DNA of 43,781 bases from Amazonocrinis nigriterrae CENA67 (GTDB lineage: Bacteria > Cyanobacteriota > Cyanobacteriia > Cyanobacteriales > Nostocaceae). Location: assembly GCF_016056305.1 (NCBI RefSeq), contig NZ_JAECZC010000018.1, positions 1 through 43,781 on the forward strand, in the 5' to 3' direction. The position numbers and the translations under genes were made by a program. The notes beneath the pieces were generated by a model. That model was not told the origin of the DNA, searched no databases, and was given only the letters and a program-made list of their open reading frames with translations. This document shows positions 1 through 8,104 of the stretch, piece after piece. Within the stretch, counting starts at the first letter, position 1, and the number at the start of each line of letters is the position of its first letter.

Positions 1-39
1 GCGGGGGAGTAGGGGAGCAGGGGAGATGAAGGAGAATAA

Positions 40-67
40 CAACTGACAACTGACCACTGACAACTGA
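40..67. repeat. Heptamer tandem repeat CAACTGA x4
   Basis: Four consecutive seven-base units, CAACTGA with one unit CCACTGA, end five bases before the stop codon of the minus-strand CPBP protease gene. This is the short tandemly repeated repetitive sequence type known from heterocystous cyanobacteria. The bases before it (1-39) are G-rich and repeat-like and hold no gene. Confidence 0.8.
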
Positions 68-72
68 CTCCC

Positions 73-669
73 CTAATTTTTCATTTTCGATAACTGCGAC
101 ATTTTCCACAAATAGCTAGAAATCCAATTTGTCGTGATGTGAGCGACAATTGGCACTAACAAGTTGCCGCTGATGATGGCACTGTACCCCAGTATTAGCC
201 CAATAATAGTTGCCCAAATTACATAAGGCCATTGTTGGGAACCGCTGAGGTGCAAAACGCCAAAGCAAAGACTCGATACAATCACAGCCACATTATCTAA
301 GCCTAAAGCAGGCAGCATTACACCACGAAATAACAATTCTTCACTTAATCCTGGTAGCAACCCCAGCCAAATTAAGTCTGGCAAAGCTAAGGGACTCAAC
401 ACTAGTTGTAGGTAATAATCTGCACTTTGACGGTAGGGATAGCACAAGCGATAAGCTAAACCACTCAAAGCAGTGATAATTAACCCCAACGCTAGCCCCA
501 AGAGTAAATCTTTTTCATACCAGTGCCACCTAAATAGGGAAACATTACCAAAGTACAACCACAGTTTGGCGACTATCCACAAAATGGTTGCTGTCGCTCC
601 CATTGCTACTAGTACTTGGATGCGTGTTAGGTATGGAATTTCTGGTTCGTGTTTTTGTTGTTCAACCAC
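73..669 (-). CDS. CPBP family intramembrane metalloprotease (CAAX protease-like)
   Basis: Predicted integral-membrane protease of the CPBP/Rce1 family (198 residues). All three family motifs are visible: EExxxR at residues 110-115 (EELLFR), FxxxH at 136-140 (FGVLH) and HxxxN at 177-181 (HITTN). These supply the catalytic glutamate and the metal-binding residues. Hydrophobic segments lie near 20-40, 54-75, 90-106, 127-140 and 150-176, so the active site sits in the membrane. In bacteria such proteins have been linked to bacteriocin immunity or protein maturation; nothing next to this gene indicates its substrate. The stop codon is five bases from a heptamer tract. Family assignment is firm; the target is unknown. 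Confidence 0.9.
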   Translation of the reverse strand: MVEQQKHEPEIPYLTRIQVLVAMGATATILWIVAKLWLYFGNVSLFRWHWYEKDLLLGLALGLIITALSGLAYRLCYPYRQSADYYLQLVLSPLALPDLIWLGLLPGLSEELLFRGVMLPALGLDNVAVIVSSLCFGVLHLSGSQQWPYVIWATIIGLILGYSAIISGNLLVPIVAHITTNWISSYLWKMSQLSKMKN

Positions 670-685
670 GGTTATTTAGGGAATG

Positions 686-763
686 GAGAGTAGGGAGTGG
701 GGAGTAGGGAGTGGGGAGTGGGGGAGAATAAATACAACTGACAACTGACAACTGACAACTGAC
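686..763. repeat. Two adjacent heptamer tracts: GGGAGTR x5 and AACTGAC x4
   Basis: Positions 686-720 hold five units of about GGGAGT(A/G); positions 736-763 hold four exact AACTGAC units. The second tract ends two bases before the stop codon of the DUF3326 gene. The tracts fill the gap between that gene and the CPBP protease gene. Confidence 0.85.
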
Positions 764-765
764 TC

Positions 766-1827
766 CTAACTCCTGACTATTGACGATAATTGAGGACGCA
801 GAGCAGATGGATTAATACCCGCTTTATCTGCTGCTATTACACCCACTGCTTCTAAATATGAGTTTACCTGTATGGATTTGATCCCCAAGGGTTCAGGAGG
901 AACTTGTATTAAAGTTTTATTTTCTTTCACTGTGATTATTTGGCATTGCCTCTGGCTTAAACTGAGTAAGGCGCTGCTGCCACAAGCGGTTGCAGGTATA
1001 ATCACACTATCTACTTGATTTGCCCAAATATCATCCGGTAAAGAGCTAACTGTCTCTTTCTCTAATATAAATTGTGGGGCACGACTTAAGCCGACAAGTA
1101 CGCACGGTAAAAAAGTATAGCCCAATTCTTCAGCAGCGGAGCGGGGAGATAAATTTGGTTCTGGGGGTGCGGCTGCAAGGGCAGGAGAATGGGCGCAAGG
1201 AATTTGAAAGGTTCTGACGACTAAATGACTAATTACCGCTTCCGCACCCGCTAGGGGATCTACGCCTTTACCTTGACGGTAGTTTTGTACTGCCTTTTCA
1301 TCCATATCATCGGGGAAACGAGCCACAACTGCGATCGCTTCTGCCCCCGCTTTTTTAATTAATATTTCAGCAGCCCTCAGCAAACTATCAGGGTTGCCTA
1401 TTGTTCCCCAACTCGCGCCTGATGGGGCTGTGCGTAATTCTACATTTAATGCTGCATCAGTAATCACATAATCTGTGATGGTCAAGCCCAGAGTTGCTCT
1501 GGCTGCGTCAGCTGCTTGCAAATGTCGCAGCTGCAATTCTGGTTCAATGCCTTGGTCTAAAAGTAAACCTATTTTGTTGTTACGAACCGGACGCAGACCC
1601 CAGCATCCTGAAGCGAATTTGTCAAGCCCGTAACCTTCAACATAAAAAGCATTAGGGATATTCCAGTATAAACTTGCGCCATTGAGGACATTGGGGTGAG
1701 TAATCAGGCGATCGCAAACCTGTGCTAAAACCTTAGCTACTGGAATTGCATCACCAGCATATCCGCCAATGGCCGCCCCAACGCCAGTAGGAACAATTAG
1801 AATAGTAGTATATGGCCGTTGATTCAC
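766..1827 (-). CDS. DUF3326 domain-containing protein
   Basis: A 353-residue protein recognised as the cyanobacteria/plastid-lineage DUF3326 family. The N-terminus reads TILIVPTGVGAAIGGYAGDA, followed by a conserved region with NPNVLNGASLYW-like and ASGCWGLRP-like segments, and a later serine/glycine-rich stretch (residues about 280-292, ATACGSSALLSLSQ). No signal peptide or membrane helix is evident, so it is probably cytoplasmic. The biochemical function of the family is not established and I see no catalytic motif I would trust. The last codons and the TAG stop run into a heptamer tract, so the final three or so residues are repeat-influenced. It is probably read separately from the downstream protease gene, because the gap is filled with repeats. 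Confidence 0.85.
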   Translation of the reverse strand: MNQRPYTTILIVPTGVGAAIGGYAGDAIPVAKVLAQVCDRLITHPNVLNGASLYWNIPNAFYVEGYGLDKFASGCWGLRPVRNNKIGLLLDQGIEPELQLRHLQAADAARATLGLTITDYVITDAALNVELRTAPSGASWGTIGNPDSLLRAAEILIKKAGAEAIAVVARFPDDMDEKAVQNYRQGKGVDPLAGAEAVISHLVVRTFQIPCAHSPALAAAPPEPNLSPRSAAEELGYTFLPCVLVGLSRAPQFILEKETVSSLPDDIWANQVDSVIIPATACGSSALLSLSQRQCQIITVKENKTLIQVPPEPLGIKSIQVNSYLEAVGVIAADKAGINPSALRPQLSSIVRS

Positions 1828-1877
1828 AAGTCACTGCACTTTGAATATTAAGTTAGGAGTGAAGAGTTAAAATTTTT

Positions 1878-1912
1878 CTAACTCCTAACTCCTAACTCCT
1901 AACTCCTAACTC
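1878..1912. repeat. Heptamer tandem repeat CTAACTC x5
   Basis: Five exact CTAACTC units. On the minus strand this tract contains the stop codon (1906-1908) of the small ORF 1906-2085, so the 3' end of that gene is inside the repeat. Confidence 0.9.
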
Positions 1913-2085
1913 TCAACTTTAGTTACAACTGCTTCTACAACAGCTTTTTGCTGTTCACTGTCCACAGAGGTAATTGCCCAACGCAGGGGTTCGCCTTGTT
2001 TTTTCAACTCTGCTTCAATTGCTTTTTCTAACTCTGTGGGAGTTTCTTGTAGGTCAATTTCAGCGCTAATAAAATGGGTAGTCAT
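1906..2085 (-). CDS. Small conserved-looking hypothetical protein (59 aa)
   Basis: Not recognised, but it looks like a real gene. It starts with ATG at 2083-2085, preceded by AAGGA about nine bases upstream. It encodes 59 residues beginning MTTHFISAEIDLQETPTELE and continuing KAIEAELKKQGEPLRWAITS, then ending around TKVES. The composition is that of a soluble, charged, folded protein: an amphipathic helix of glutamate and lysine residues followed by a beta-like RWAITSVD segment. It lies between ferredoxin and DUF3326 on the same strand, 111 bases downstream of the ferredoxin stop. The stop codon falls inside a CTAACTC repeat tract. Function unknown. Confidence 0.6.
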   Translation of the reverse strand: MTTHFISAEIDLQETPTELEKAIEAELKKQGEPLRWAITSVDSEQQKAVVEAVVTKVES

Positions 2086-2196
2086 TGCAGTAATTCCTTG
2101 AGATTAGTAGTTTTACAATACTTGAATCAGGATGAAGTATAAAGTATCAATTATCAACTAGACACTTGAAGTTTTGATCCTTCACCCTTGATGATT

Positions 2197-2517
2197 TCAC
2201 TTGTCTTTGCCAAATTGCAACTGATAAACGATTTCTTCCTTTTCGGTATCAATTTTCAAATCTGAACGAGGATAGGCAACACAAAGCAATACATAACCTT
2301 GTTTTTGCAAATCTGGACTCACGCCCATACCATCACTTTGATCTACAGTTCCTTCAAGAATTTGACCGGCGCAAGTTGTACAAACACCTGCATGACAGGA
2401 AGCCGGCAAAACTATACCGTTCGCTTCGGCTACTGATAAGATGGTTTCGTTTTCAGGAACTTGCAAAGTATGGGTTTCGCCTTGGTAGTTAATTTCTACG
2501 GTGTAAGTTTGGGGCAT
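2197..2517 (-). CDS. Plant-type [2Fe-2S] ferredoxin
   Basis: Small soluble electron carrier of the plant/cyanobacterial type (106 residues). The four cluster ligands are Cys41, Cys46, Cys49 and Cys79 in the pattern CxxxxCxxC...C (CHAGVCTTC then LLC). After the last cysteine there is a tail of about 27 residues (PRSDLKIDTEKEEIVYQLQ...), longer than in the photosynthetic ferredoxin PetF, so this is probably one of the accessory ferredoxins rather than the main photosystem I acceptor. Its partner enzyme cannot be told from the context. The region upstream (2518-2803) is AT-rich, holds no ORF, and must contain the promoters for this gene and for the divergent acnB. Confidence 0.92.
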   Translation of the reverse strand: MPQTYTVEINYQGETHTLQVPENETILSVAEANGIVLPASCHAGVCTTCAGQILEGTVDQSDGMGVSPDLQKQGYVLLCVAYPRSDLKIDTEKEEIVYQLQFGKDK

Positions 2518-2803
2518 ATACGAAAGAGATGTGTTGCAACGGTCAAATGAATTATTTTATCTGAAAAATCGATGTAAAACCAAATTATCCTATGCAAATA
2601 AAAGAATTATTTTCAAATAGCTTTATCGGCAAAAGTAGCTTTACAGTGTAATTATAAGTCCTAGCCAGCCAAAAGCTTAAAGTAAGGAACTTCACTTCCG
2701 GTTAATTCTACCTATAAAGAGTTATGAGGGTGAATTATCATGAAAATTCGGAAGTGATTATAGATACTTAACAAATGTTTGGCTAAATATCCTGGAGTGT
2801 AGA

Positions 2804-5434
2804 ATGTTGGAATCATACCGTCAACATGTTGCCGAGAGAGCAGCATTAGGAATACCACCCTTACCATTAGATGCGAAGCAAACATCGCAACTGTGTGAAC
2901 TACTGAAAAATCCACCAGCGGGTGAGGAAACTACATTATTGCATTTATTGCGCGATCGCGTGCCCCCTGGTGTAGATGCAGCAGCTTATGTGAAAGCGGG
3001 TTTTCTTTCTGCCATTGCCAAAGGGGAAGTTACTAGTCCTTTAATTTCCCCCATAGACGCGGTAGAATTGCTGGGGACAATGGTGGGTGGCTACAACGTG
3101 CAAGCTTTAATTGACTTGCTGCAATTGTCCAATGTATCAACTTCAAAGTCTTCCGAAACACCTTTGACAATGGGTGGACAAGGAAAAGAACCAATAGCAG
3201 CATATGCCGCCACCGCCTTGAGTAAAATTTTGTTGGTGTATGATGCCTTTCACGATGTCTTGGAGTTATCGAAAACCAATCCCTTCGCTAAGCAAGTGAT
3301 AGACTCTTGGGCAGAGGCAGAATGGTTTACTACTCGTCCCCAACTGCCAGAATATATCAACGTCACAGTTTTTAAAGTTCCTGGCGAAACCAACACCGAT
3401 GACTTATCCCCTGCTACTCAGGCTACCACTCGCCCGGATATTCCTCTGCACGCCTTAGCGATGCTGGAAAGTAGACAACCGGGAAGCTTGGAAGTTATTG
3501 CTGAGTTGAAGAAAAAAGGACATCCTGTTGCTTACGTAGGGGATGTAGTTGGCACTGGTTCCTCGCGGAAATCTGCCATTAACTCAGTGTTGTGGCACAT
3601 GGGAAATGATATACCCTTTGTACCCAACAAACGCGCTGGGGGGTATATTTTAGGTGGTGCGATCGCTCCCATCTTTTTCAACACTGCTGAAGATGCGGGT
3701 GCTTTGCCTATTCAATGTGATGTCACCAAGCTAGAAACTGGTATGGTGATCACCATCTATCCTTACAAAGGTACAATCACAAACGAAGCTGGCGAAGTTA
3801 TTTCCACCTTCAGCCTCAAACCCGATACTATCCTCGATGAAGTCCGCGCAGGTGGACGCATCCCCTTACTTATCGGACGTACCCTCACCGACAAAACCCG
3901 CCAAGCACTCGATTTACCACCAAGCACCGTCTTTATCCGTCCCCAACAACCAAACGATACAGGCAAAGGCTACACCTTAGCACAGAAGATGGTTGGTAAA
4001 GCTTGTGGCTTAGCTGGTGTGCGTCCTGGCACATCTTGTGAACCCATCATGACCACCGTTGGTTCTCAGGATACCACAGGCCCCATGACCCGCGACGAGT
4101 TGAAAGAACTCGCTTGTCTTGGTTTCAGTGCAGACTTGGTGATGCAGAGTTTCTGTCACACCGCTGCATATCCCAAACCTGTAGACATCAAAACCCATCA
4201 CGAACTACCAGACTTTTTTGCCCAACGTGGTGGTGTTGCCCTGCGTCCTGGTGATGGTATCATCCACTCATGGCTGAACAGAATGCTGTTACCAGACACC
4301 GTAGGAACAGGCGGCGACTCTCACACCCGCTTCCCCTTGGGAATTTCCTTCCCCGCCGGTTCTGGGTTAGTAGCGTTTGCGGCGGCTTTGGGTGTGATGC
4401 CTTTGGATATGCCAGAATCAGTTTTGGTACGCTTCCAAGGTGAATTGCAACCAGGTGTAACTTTACGCGATATCGTCAACGCCATTCCCTACGTAGCCAT
4501 TCAAAAAGGTTTGCTGACGGTAGAAAAGCAGAACAAGAAAAATGTCTTCTCTGGACGAATTTTAGAAATTGAAGGTTTGCCAGATTTAAAAGTCGAACAA
4601 GCCTTTGAACTCGCCGATGCTACAGCGGAACGTTCTTGTGCAGGTTCTACTATTAAACTGAGTGTAGAGACAATTTCGGAATATCTGCGTTCCAATGTAG
4701 CGCTGTTGAAGAACATGATAGCACGGGGTTATAGTGATGCCCGTACTATCTTACGGCGGATCGCCAAGATGGAAGAATGGTTAGCAAACCCCGTGTTACT
4801 AGAAGCAGATGCAGATGCGGAGTATGCAGAAATCATTGAAATTGATTTGAACGAAATCAAAGAACCAATTGTGGCGGCTCCCAATGACCCCGATAATGTG
4901 AAATTATTATCGGAAGTTGCTAATGATCCGGTGCAAGAAGTATTCGTTGGTTCTTGTATGACGAATATCGGTCATTATCGGGCAACAGCCAAAGTTTTGG
5001 AAGGTGCCGGTGAGGTGAAAACTCGTCTGTGGATAGCACCACCAACCCGCATGGATGAACACCAATTAAAAGAAGAAGGTGTGTATGCTATTTTTGGCGG
5101 TGCGGGTGCTAGAACAGAAATGCCAGGATGCAGTTTATGCATGGGAAATCAGGCGCGAGTTGCTGATAACACAACAGTATTTTCTACCTCTACCCGCAAC
5201 TTTAATAATCGCATGGGTAAAGGTGCAAGAGTATATCTTGGTTCAGCAGAATTAGCCGCAGTTTGTGCATTGTTGGGGCGCATTCCCACAGTACAGGAAT
5301 ATCTGGATATTGTGGCAAAGAAAATTGATCCTTTTGCCGATAATTTGTATCGCTATTTGAACTTTGATCAAATCGTCGGTTTTGAGGATGAAGGGCGCGT
5401 AATTTCTAAAGAGGAGCAGGCTTTGTTGGTATAG
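2804..5434 (+). CDS. acnB: Aconitate hydratase B
   Basis: Bifunctional aconitase B, converting citrate to isocitrate through cis-aconitate and, in the family, dehydrating 2-methylisocitrate; cytoplasmic TCA-cycle enzyme. The 876 residues are close to the E. coli AcnB length. The order is a helical HEAT-like N-terminal domain (1-160), a swivel domain (about 170-380, with [20 protein letters not shown]) and the catalytic core. The three [4Fe-4S] ligands are Cys718 (GSCMTNIG), Cys776 and Cys779 (GCSLCMGN). Substrate-binding stretches such as [20 protein letters not shown] are intact. It is monocistronic by appearance, with a hairpin terminator ten bases downstream. In cyanobacteria this enzyme also supplies 2-oxoglutarate, the nitrogen-status signal. 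Confidence 0.98.
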   Translation: MLESYRQHVAERAALGIPPLPLDAKQTSQLCELLKNPPAGEETTLLHLLRDRVPPGVDAAAYVKAGFLSAIAKGEVTSPLISPIDAVELLGTMVGGYNVQALIDLLQLSNVSTSKSSETPLTMGGQGKEPIAAYAATALSKILLVYDAFHDVLELSKTNPFAKQVIDSWAEAEWFTTRPQLPEYINVTVFKVPGETNTDDLSPATQATTRPDIPLHALAMLESRQPGSLEVIAELKKKGHPVAYVGDVVGTGSSRKSAINSVLWHMGNDIPFVPNKRAGGYILGGAIAPIFFNTAEDAGALPIQCDVTKLETGMVITIYPYKGTITNEAGEVISTFSLKPDTILDEVRAGGRIPLLIGRTLTDKTRQALDLPPSTVFIRPQQPNDTGKGYTLAQKMVGKACGLAGVRPGTSCEPIMTTVGSQDTTGPMTRDELKELACLGFSADLVMQSFCHTAAYPKPVDIKTHHELPDFFAQRGGVALRPGDGIIHSWLNRMLLPDTVGTGGDSHTRFPLGISFPAGSGLVAFAAALGVMPLDMPESVLVRFQGELQPGVTLRDIVNAIPYVAIQKGLLTVEKQNKKNVFSGRILEIEGLPDLKVEQAFELADATAERSCAGSTIKLSVETISEYLRSNVALLKNMIARGYSDARTILRRIAKMEEWLANPVLLEADADAEYAEIIEIDLNEIKEPIVAAPNDPDNVKLLSEVANDPVQEVFVGSCMTNIGHYRATAKVLEGAGEVKTRLWIAPPTRMDEHQLKEEGVYAIFGGAGARTEMPGCSLCMGNQARVADNTTVFSTSTRNFNNRMGKGARVYLGSAELAAVCALLGRIPTVQEYLDIVAKKIDPFADNLYRYLNFDQIVGFEDEGRVISKEEQALLV

Positions 5435-5443
5435 TTTGATGAG

Positions 5444-5471
5444 GGTGGGTTTAATGCCCACCTAATTTTTA
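5444..5471 (+). terminator. Rho-independent terminator of acnB
   Basis: Stem GGTGGG (5444-5449) pairs with CCCACC (5457-5462) around a seven-base loop, followed by TAATTTTTA. It lies directly after the acnB stop codon. Confidence 0.8.
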
Positions 5472-5485
5472 TCGTTTGGGTAAAA

Positions 5486-5896
5486 ATGCCAGCAAAAGAT
5501 ATATACCATGATGCTGTTAAACAAGCTCTAATTAAAGATGGCTGGACAATTACGATGGATAAGATAATTCACTATCAAAATATCATCAAGCAAATTTTAA
5601 CAGAGTATCAAGAAATTTCTGCACAAGTTCCTGATGATGATGTAGATGAAGAATTAATGTTTGATGATGAAAGACACCAATACCTCTGGTTTAATATTGG
5701 TTGGAAACAAGGAAAAAGAGTTAAAGGAATTTCTGTCTATATTCGTATTAAGAATAACAAGATTTATATTGAAGAAGATTGGACTGAGGAGGGGATAGCA
5801 ACTGAGTTAATGCGGTTAGGCGTTCCTGGTAGTGATATTGTGTTGGCTTTTCAGCCGCCAGAGGTGAGGAAATATACTGAGTTTGCCACAGCTTAA
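5486..5896 (+). CDS. XisH N-terminal remnant fused in frame to XisI-family protein
   Basis: The 136-residue ORF joins two families. Residues 1-23 (MPAKDIYHDAVKQALIKDGW TIT) match the start of XisH. Residue 24 onward begins MDKIIHYQNIIKQILTEY and continues through the W(F/L)xxGW, VYIRIKNNKIYIEEDWTEEG and LGVPGSDIVLAF segments typical of a complete XisI. XisH is normally a separate gene of about 130-140 codons directly upstream, overlapping xisI; roughly 110 of its codons are missing here, so a deletion has fused its start to the xisI start codon. XisI/XisH were first described as accessory factors for fdxN-element excision in heterocysts, but the families are widespread and their general role is unclear. 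Translation could start at either Met1 or Met24. The nuclease-like XisH core is gone. Confidence 0.85.
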   Translation: MPAKDIYHDAVKQALIKDGWTITMDKIIHYQNIIKQILTEYQEISAQVPDDDVDEELMFDDERHQYLWFNIGWKQGKRVKGISVYIRIKNNKIYIEEDWTEEGIATELMRLGVPGSDIVLAFQPPEVRKYTEFATA

Positions 5897-5940
5897 AAAA
5901 ATACGGTTGTAAAATTTATATAGTAACTATCTTAAAGTAT

Positions 5941-6390
5941 ATGAATGCTCCATCTGTCACTAGCCAAAATCTCTATGATCAAGACTTTTATTTATGGACA
6001 CAAACAATTGCCCAGAAGTTAAAGGAACATAAATTTAATGAAATAGATTTACCTAATTTAATTGAAGAAGTTGAAAGCATGGGTAGGAGTGAAAAACGGG
6101 AATTAAAAAGCCGTTTAATTGTGTTATTAATGCACTTACTGGAATGGCAATATCAGCCAGAAAAACGAAGCGAAAGTTGGTGCAGTACCATTACTGAACA
6201 ACGCATCTGTATTGAAGCACTATTAGAAGATAGCCCTAGTTTACAACCGTTAATTACAGAAGTATTTGAAGATTGTTATCAAAAAGCTCGTCTTAAAGCA
6301 TCTGATGAAACAGGTATTGAATTAAATTTTTTTCCTAATGAATGTCCTTTTAGTTTAGAAGAAACTCTTAATATTCAACTGACACCATAA
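5941..6390 (+). CDS. DUF29 family protein
   Basis: 149-residue soluble protein of the DUF29 family, which is expanded in cyanobacteria. Characteristic features are the N-terminal LYDQDFYLWTQTIAQKL, then IDLPNLIEEVESMGRSEKRE, and LLEWQYQPEKRSESW near residue 75. It is mostly helical by appearance, without signal peptide or membrane segments. The function of the family is unknown; members often sit in accessory, toxin-antitoxin-rich regions like this one. The gene follows the XisI fusion by 44 bases and precedes a HicB-like gene by 19, so co-transcription is plausible. Confidence 0.85.
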   Translation: MNAPSVTSQNLYDQDFYLWTQTIAQKLKEHKFNEIDLPNLIEEVESMGRSEKRELKSRLIVLLMHLLEWQYQPEKRSESWCSTITEQRICIEALLEDSPSLQPLITEVFEDCYQKARLKASDETGIELNFFPNECPFSLEETLNIQLTP

Positions 6391-6409
6391 TTTCGATAGG
6401 TGAACACTA

Positions 6410-6673
6410 ATGGACTTTTACACAGTAGTACTCAAGCAAAGTGCTGGTTATTGGGTTGCTTTGTGTTTAGAAAATGGAATTGTAGGACAGGGTATTCTTC
6501 CAGAAGATGCTATTACTAAACTAAAGGAAGCTATTGAGTCTTTTGAAGTTGTTTATGAATCTGAAACTAATATTTATAAATCTCCAATTTCTATTGAAGA
6601 ATTACATGAATTTGTGTTTTTAAATAATTTTTTACCTCACGCAAAGGCGCAAAGGCGCAAAGAAAAATCTTAA
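6410..6673 (+). CDS. HicB-like antitoxin family protein, orphan, with repeat-encoded C-terminus
   Basis: 87 residues resembling small HicB-type proteins (partial RNase H-like fold): MDFYTVVLKQSAGYWVALCL, then ENGIVGQG and a helix with KLKEAIESFE. HicB antitoxins normally neutralise a HicA mRNA-cleaving toxin encoded next door; no hicA directly follows, so it looks orphan, unless it works with one of the hicA genes 0.7-1.7 kb downstream. A ribosome-binding AGGTG lies eight bases before the ATG. The last residues (about 76-85, PHAKAQRRKE) are encoded by a dispersed GCAAAGGCGCAAAGG repeat that also occurs at 40226. The repeat therefore seems to have replaced or extended the original C-terminus. 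Confidence 0.6.
   Translation: MDFYTVVLKQSAGYWVALCLENGIVGQGILPEDAITKLKEAIESFEVVYESETNIYKSPISIEELHEFVFLNNFLPHAKAQRRKEKS
6636..6662. repeat. Dispersed CTCACGCAAAGGCGCAAAGG repeat, copy 1
   Basis: CTCACGCAAAGGCGCAAAGG followed by a further CGCAAAG unit. A second copy begins at 40226. This copy overlaps the coding end of the HicB-like gene. Confidence 0.8.
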
Positions 6674-6775
6674 AAGAAAGGCTTTTGTAATAAGTTTATT
6701 TTTGGGTATGGCTACGGCGTCGAGGTGATAAAAATTGCCATAATATAGCCATAGGCAAAAGTCTGGGGTTATATC

Positions 6776-6807
6776 AAAAAGCCTGCCTGAGCAGGCTTCA
6801 AATTTTT
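6776..6807 (-). terminator. Hairpin terminator, better placed for the minus-strand gene
   Basis: AAGCCTGC (6779-6786) pairs with GCAGGCTT (6791-6798) around CTGA. Read on the minus strand the hairpin is followed by a run of five T, fitting the end of the glycine-rich gene 6843-7196. On the plus strand it is followed by CAAATTTTT and may also stop the HicB-like transcript. Confidence 0.75.
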
Positions 6808-6842
6808 AGGTAGCTTATAAGCTTGGAAGTCAAGATTAATAA

Positions 6843-7196
6843 TTATACACAAGTAGTATCATTACAACCGAGAGCATCCCTGAGCTTACGCTTCAAATCA
6901 CTAGAAATAGGTAAATTGTTAATTTCGTTACATAAGTTGGCTCTTGACTCGTTTTTCCTTCGCTCTGTATATATTCCTATTAAAAGACCATCGATACCAT
7001 ATTTACCTATAGCATCTGCTACTAATCCAGCAATACCGAGAGCCGCAATACCACCTATCATTCCAAAAGGCCCACCAAGAGCAGCCAAAGCTGTTGTGAT
7101 TGCAGCACCTCCTGCAAGTCCTGTAGCCGCCATAGTTACTACAAGTAATACTCCTGGTAAGCCTAAAGCTGCAACCTTTCTTACTACTTCATCCAT
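6843..7196 (-). CDS. Small Gly/Ala-rich hydrophobic protein, function unknown
   Basis: 117 residues, not assigned to a named family. Residues 8-60 are two or three hydrophobic segments very rich in Gly and Ala with repeated GxxxG-like spacing (GLAGGAAITTALAALGGPFG, then MIGGIAALGIAGLVADAIGK), which suggests tightly packed membrane helices. Residues 77-117 are hydrophilic (TERRKNESRANLCNEINNLP...), ending GCNDTTCV with two cysteines. The ATG at 7196 begins MDEVVRKV. It is the only minus-strand gene among plus-strand toxin-antitoxin-type genes and has its own terminator. Membrane-active effector, holin-like or structural roles are possible; none can be shown. The reverse ORF on the plus strand (6823-7203) is a shadow. 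Confidence 0.65.
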   Translation of the reverse strand: MDEVVRKVAALGLPGVLLVVTMAATGLAGGAAITTALAALGGPFGMIGGIAALGIAGLVADAIGKYGIDGLLIGIYTERRKNESRANLCNEINNLPISSDLKRKLRDALGCNDTTCV

Positions 7197-7334
7197 AAGC
7201 TGATTAATAAACTCACTATTGATAATAAAAAATAATTTTATACAAATAAGTAAACAATAACCTTTGTGAATTTACTTAAATTACAACAATTGTCACAAAA
7301 GCTGTTTATAATAGAGAATACCTGAACCTAGACA

Positions 7335-7355
7335 AATAAATAATCTGCTACAGAA
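7335..7355. repeat. Left arm of inverted repeat around hicA
   Basis: This 21-base segment (AATAAATAATCTGCTACAGA then A) matches the reverse complement of 7815-7835 at 20 of 21 positions. The pair encloses the hicA gene 7404-7631. The short outer motif CCTAGACA near 7327 also has a partner, TGTCTAGG, near 7776. Confidence 0.7.
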
Positions 7356-7403
7356 GCAAACACTTCGTGCCGCCGAAATATACAAATATTCTGAGGTTAA
7401 GGC

Positions 7404-7631
7404 ATGAGTGTTAAAGTTAGTGAACTAGAGAATCTTGCTCTCCAACTTGGCTTTTACAAAGCACGACACAAAGGTAGTCATGCTTTTTGGAAACATCAAG
7501 ATGGGCGTTCAACTACCATACCTGTTCATGGTAATTCCGAGATTGGAGGTTGGCTGTTACATCAAATTCTAAGCCAGTTAGGCGTTACTGAGGAGGCACT
7601 AAGTACAAAAAATAAAAAGCGGAACAATTAA
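7404..7631 (+). CDS. hicA: HicA family mRNA interferase toxin
   Basis: 75 residues of the HicA dsRBD-like fold, an mRNA-cleaving toxin in type II toxin-antitoxin systems. The catalytic histidine is present as His26 in KGSHAFW, followed by GRSTTIPVHGNSEIGGWLLH and ILSQLGVT, all family-typical. No hicB abuts it: the nearest is 250 bases downstream at 7883, in a separate hicB-hicA pair. By eye 41 of the first 64 residues are identical to the second HicA (8094-8306), so this is a close paralogue and the same HicB might control both. The tail STKNKKRNN is basic and extra relative to the paralogue. The gene is bracketed by a 21-bp inverted repeat. Confidence 0.85.
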   Translation: MSVKVSELENLALQLGFYKARHKGSHAFWKHQDGRSTTIPVHGNSEIGGWLLHQILSQLGVTEEALSTKNKKRNN

Positions 7632-7814
7632 GAAAAAATAATTAATTTATCATTAACTTAAATTATTAATTAACTAAAGTATAAAAAATTCAGAGTATCA
7701 AAATTGCTGAAAAACAAGAAAAAGTATAAGTCAGACTTTCTCGAAAGCAGATCGCCACCTTAAATGTGTTCCAATTGTCTAGGTAAATTCATAACAAGTG
7801 GCACGGGAAAGGAT

Positions 7815-7835
7815 TTCTGTAGCAGATAATTTATT
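7815..7835. repeat. Right arm of inverted repeat around hicA
   Basis: TTCTGTAGCAGATAATTTAT plus T is the inverted partner of 7335-7355, with one mismatch in 21. The gap 7632-7882 holds no gene apart from this arm and the promoter region of the hicB-hicA pair. Confidence 0.7.
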
Positions 7836-7882
7836 AAAATACAATCCCATGCACTAGGTATTGGTTGTTATAATTGAGTCCT

Positions 7883-8104
7883 ATGATTTATCTGCAAGAT
7901 TACACCACTGTGATCCGTCCCGATGACAATGGTACTTTTGTCGCCTATGTTCCGGCTATTCCTGGTTGTCATGCTTGGGGACAAACGCCAGATGAAGCCC
8001 GTACTGAACTTGTCTATGTTTTTGAAATGATTCAAGAAGAGTACGAAGAACAAGGTCGTTCTCTACCTGAAGATGTTGAACTGGTAATTGCAAATGCCAG
8101 CTAA
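7883..8104 (+). CDS. hicB: HicB family antitoxin
   Basis: 73 residues counted from ATG 7883; a TTG nine bases upstream is in frame but less likely. It shows the HicB partial RNase H fold signature: YTTVIRPDDNGTFVAYVPAI, PGCHAWGQTPDEA and a helix ending EEYEEQGRSLP. It is the antitoxin partner of the overlapping downstream HicA: the stop codon TAA (8102-8104) lies inside hicA, an 11-base overlap implying translational coupling. The order hicB before hicA is the less common of the two arrangements but is usual in cyanobacteria. No separate DNA-binding domain is visible, so autoregulation would need another mechanism. Confidence 0.88.
   Translation: MIYLQDYTTVIRPDDNGTFVAYVPAIPGCHAWGQTPDEARTELVYVFEMIQEEYEEQGRSLPEDVELVIANAS

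Noticed and set aside
473-679. Plus-strand ORF opposite the CPBP protease gene
   Set aside because: Antisense shadow; no family pattern and poor composition.
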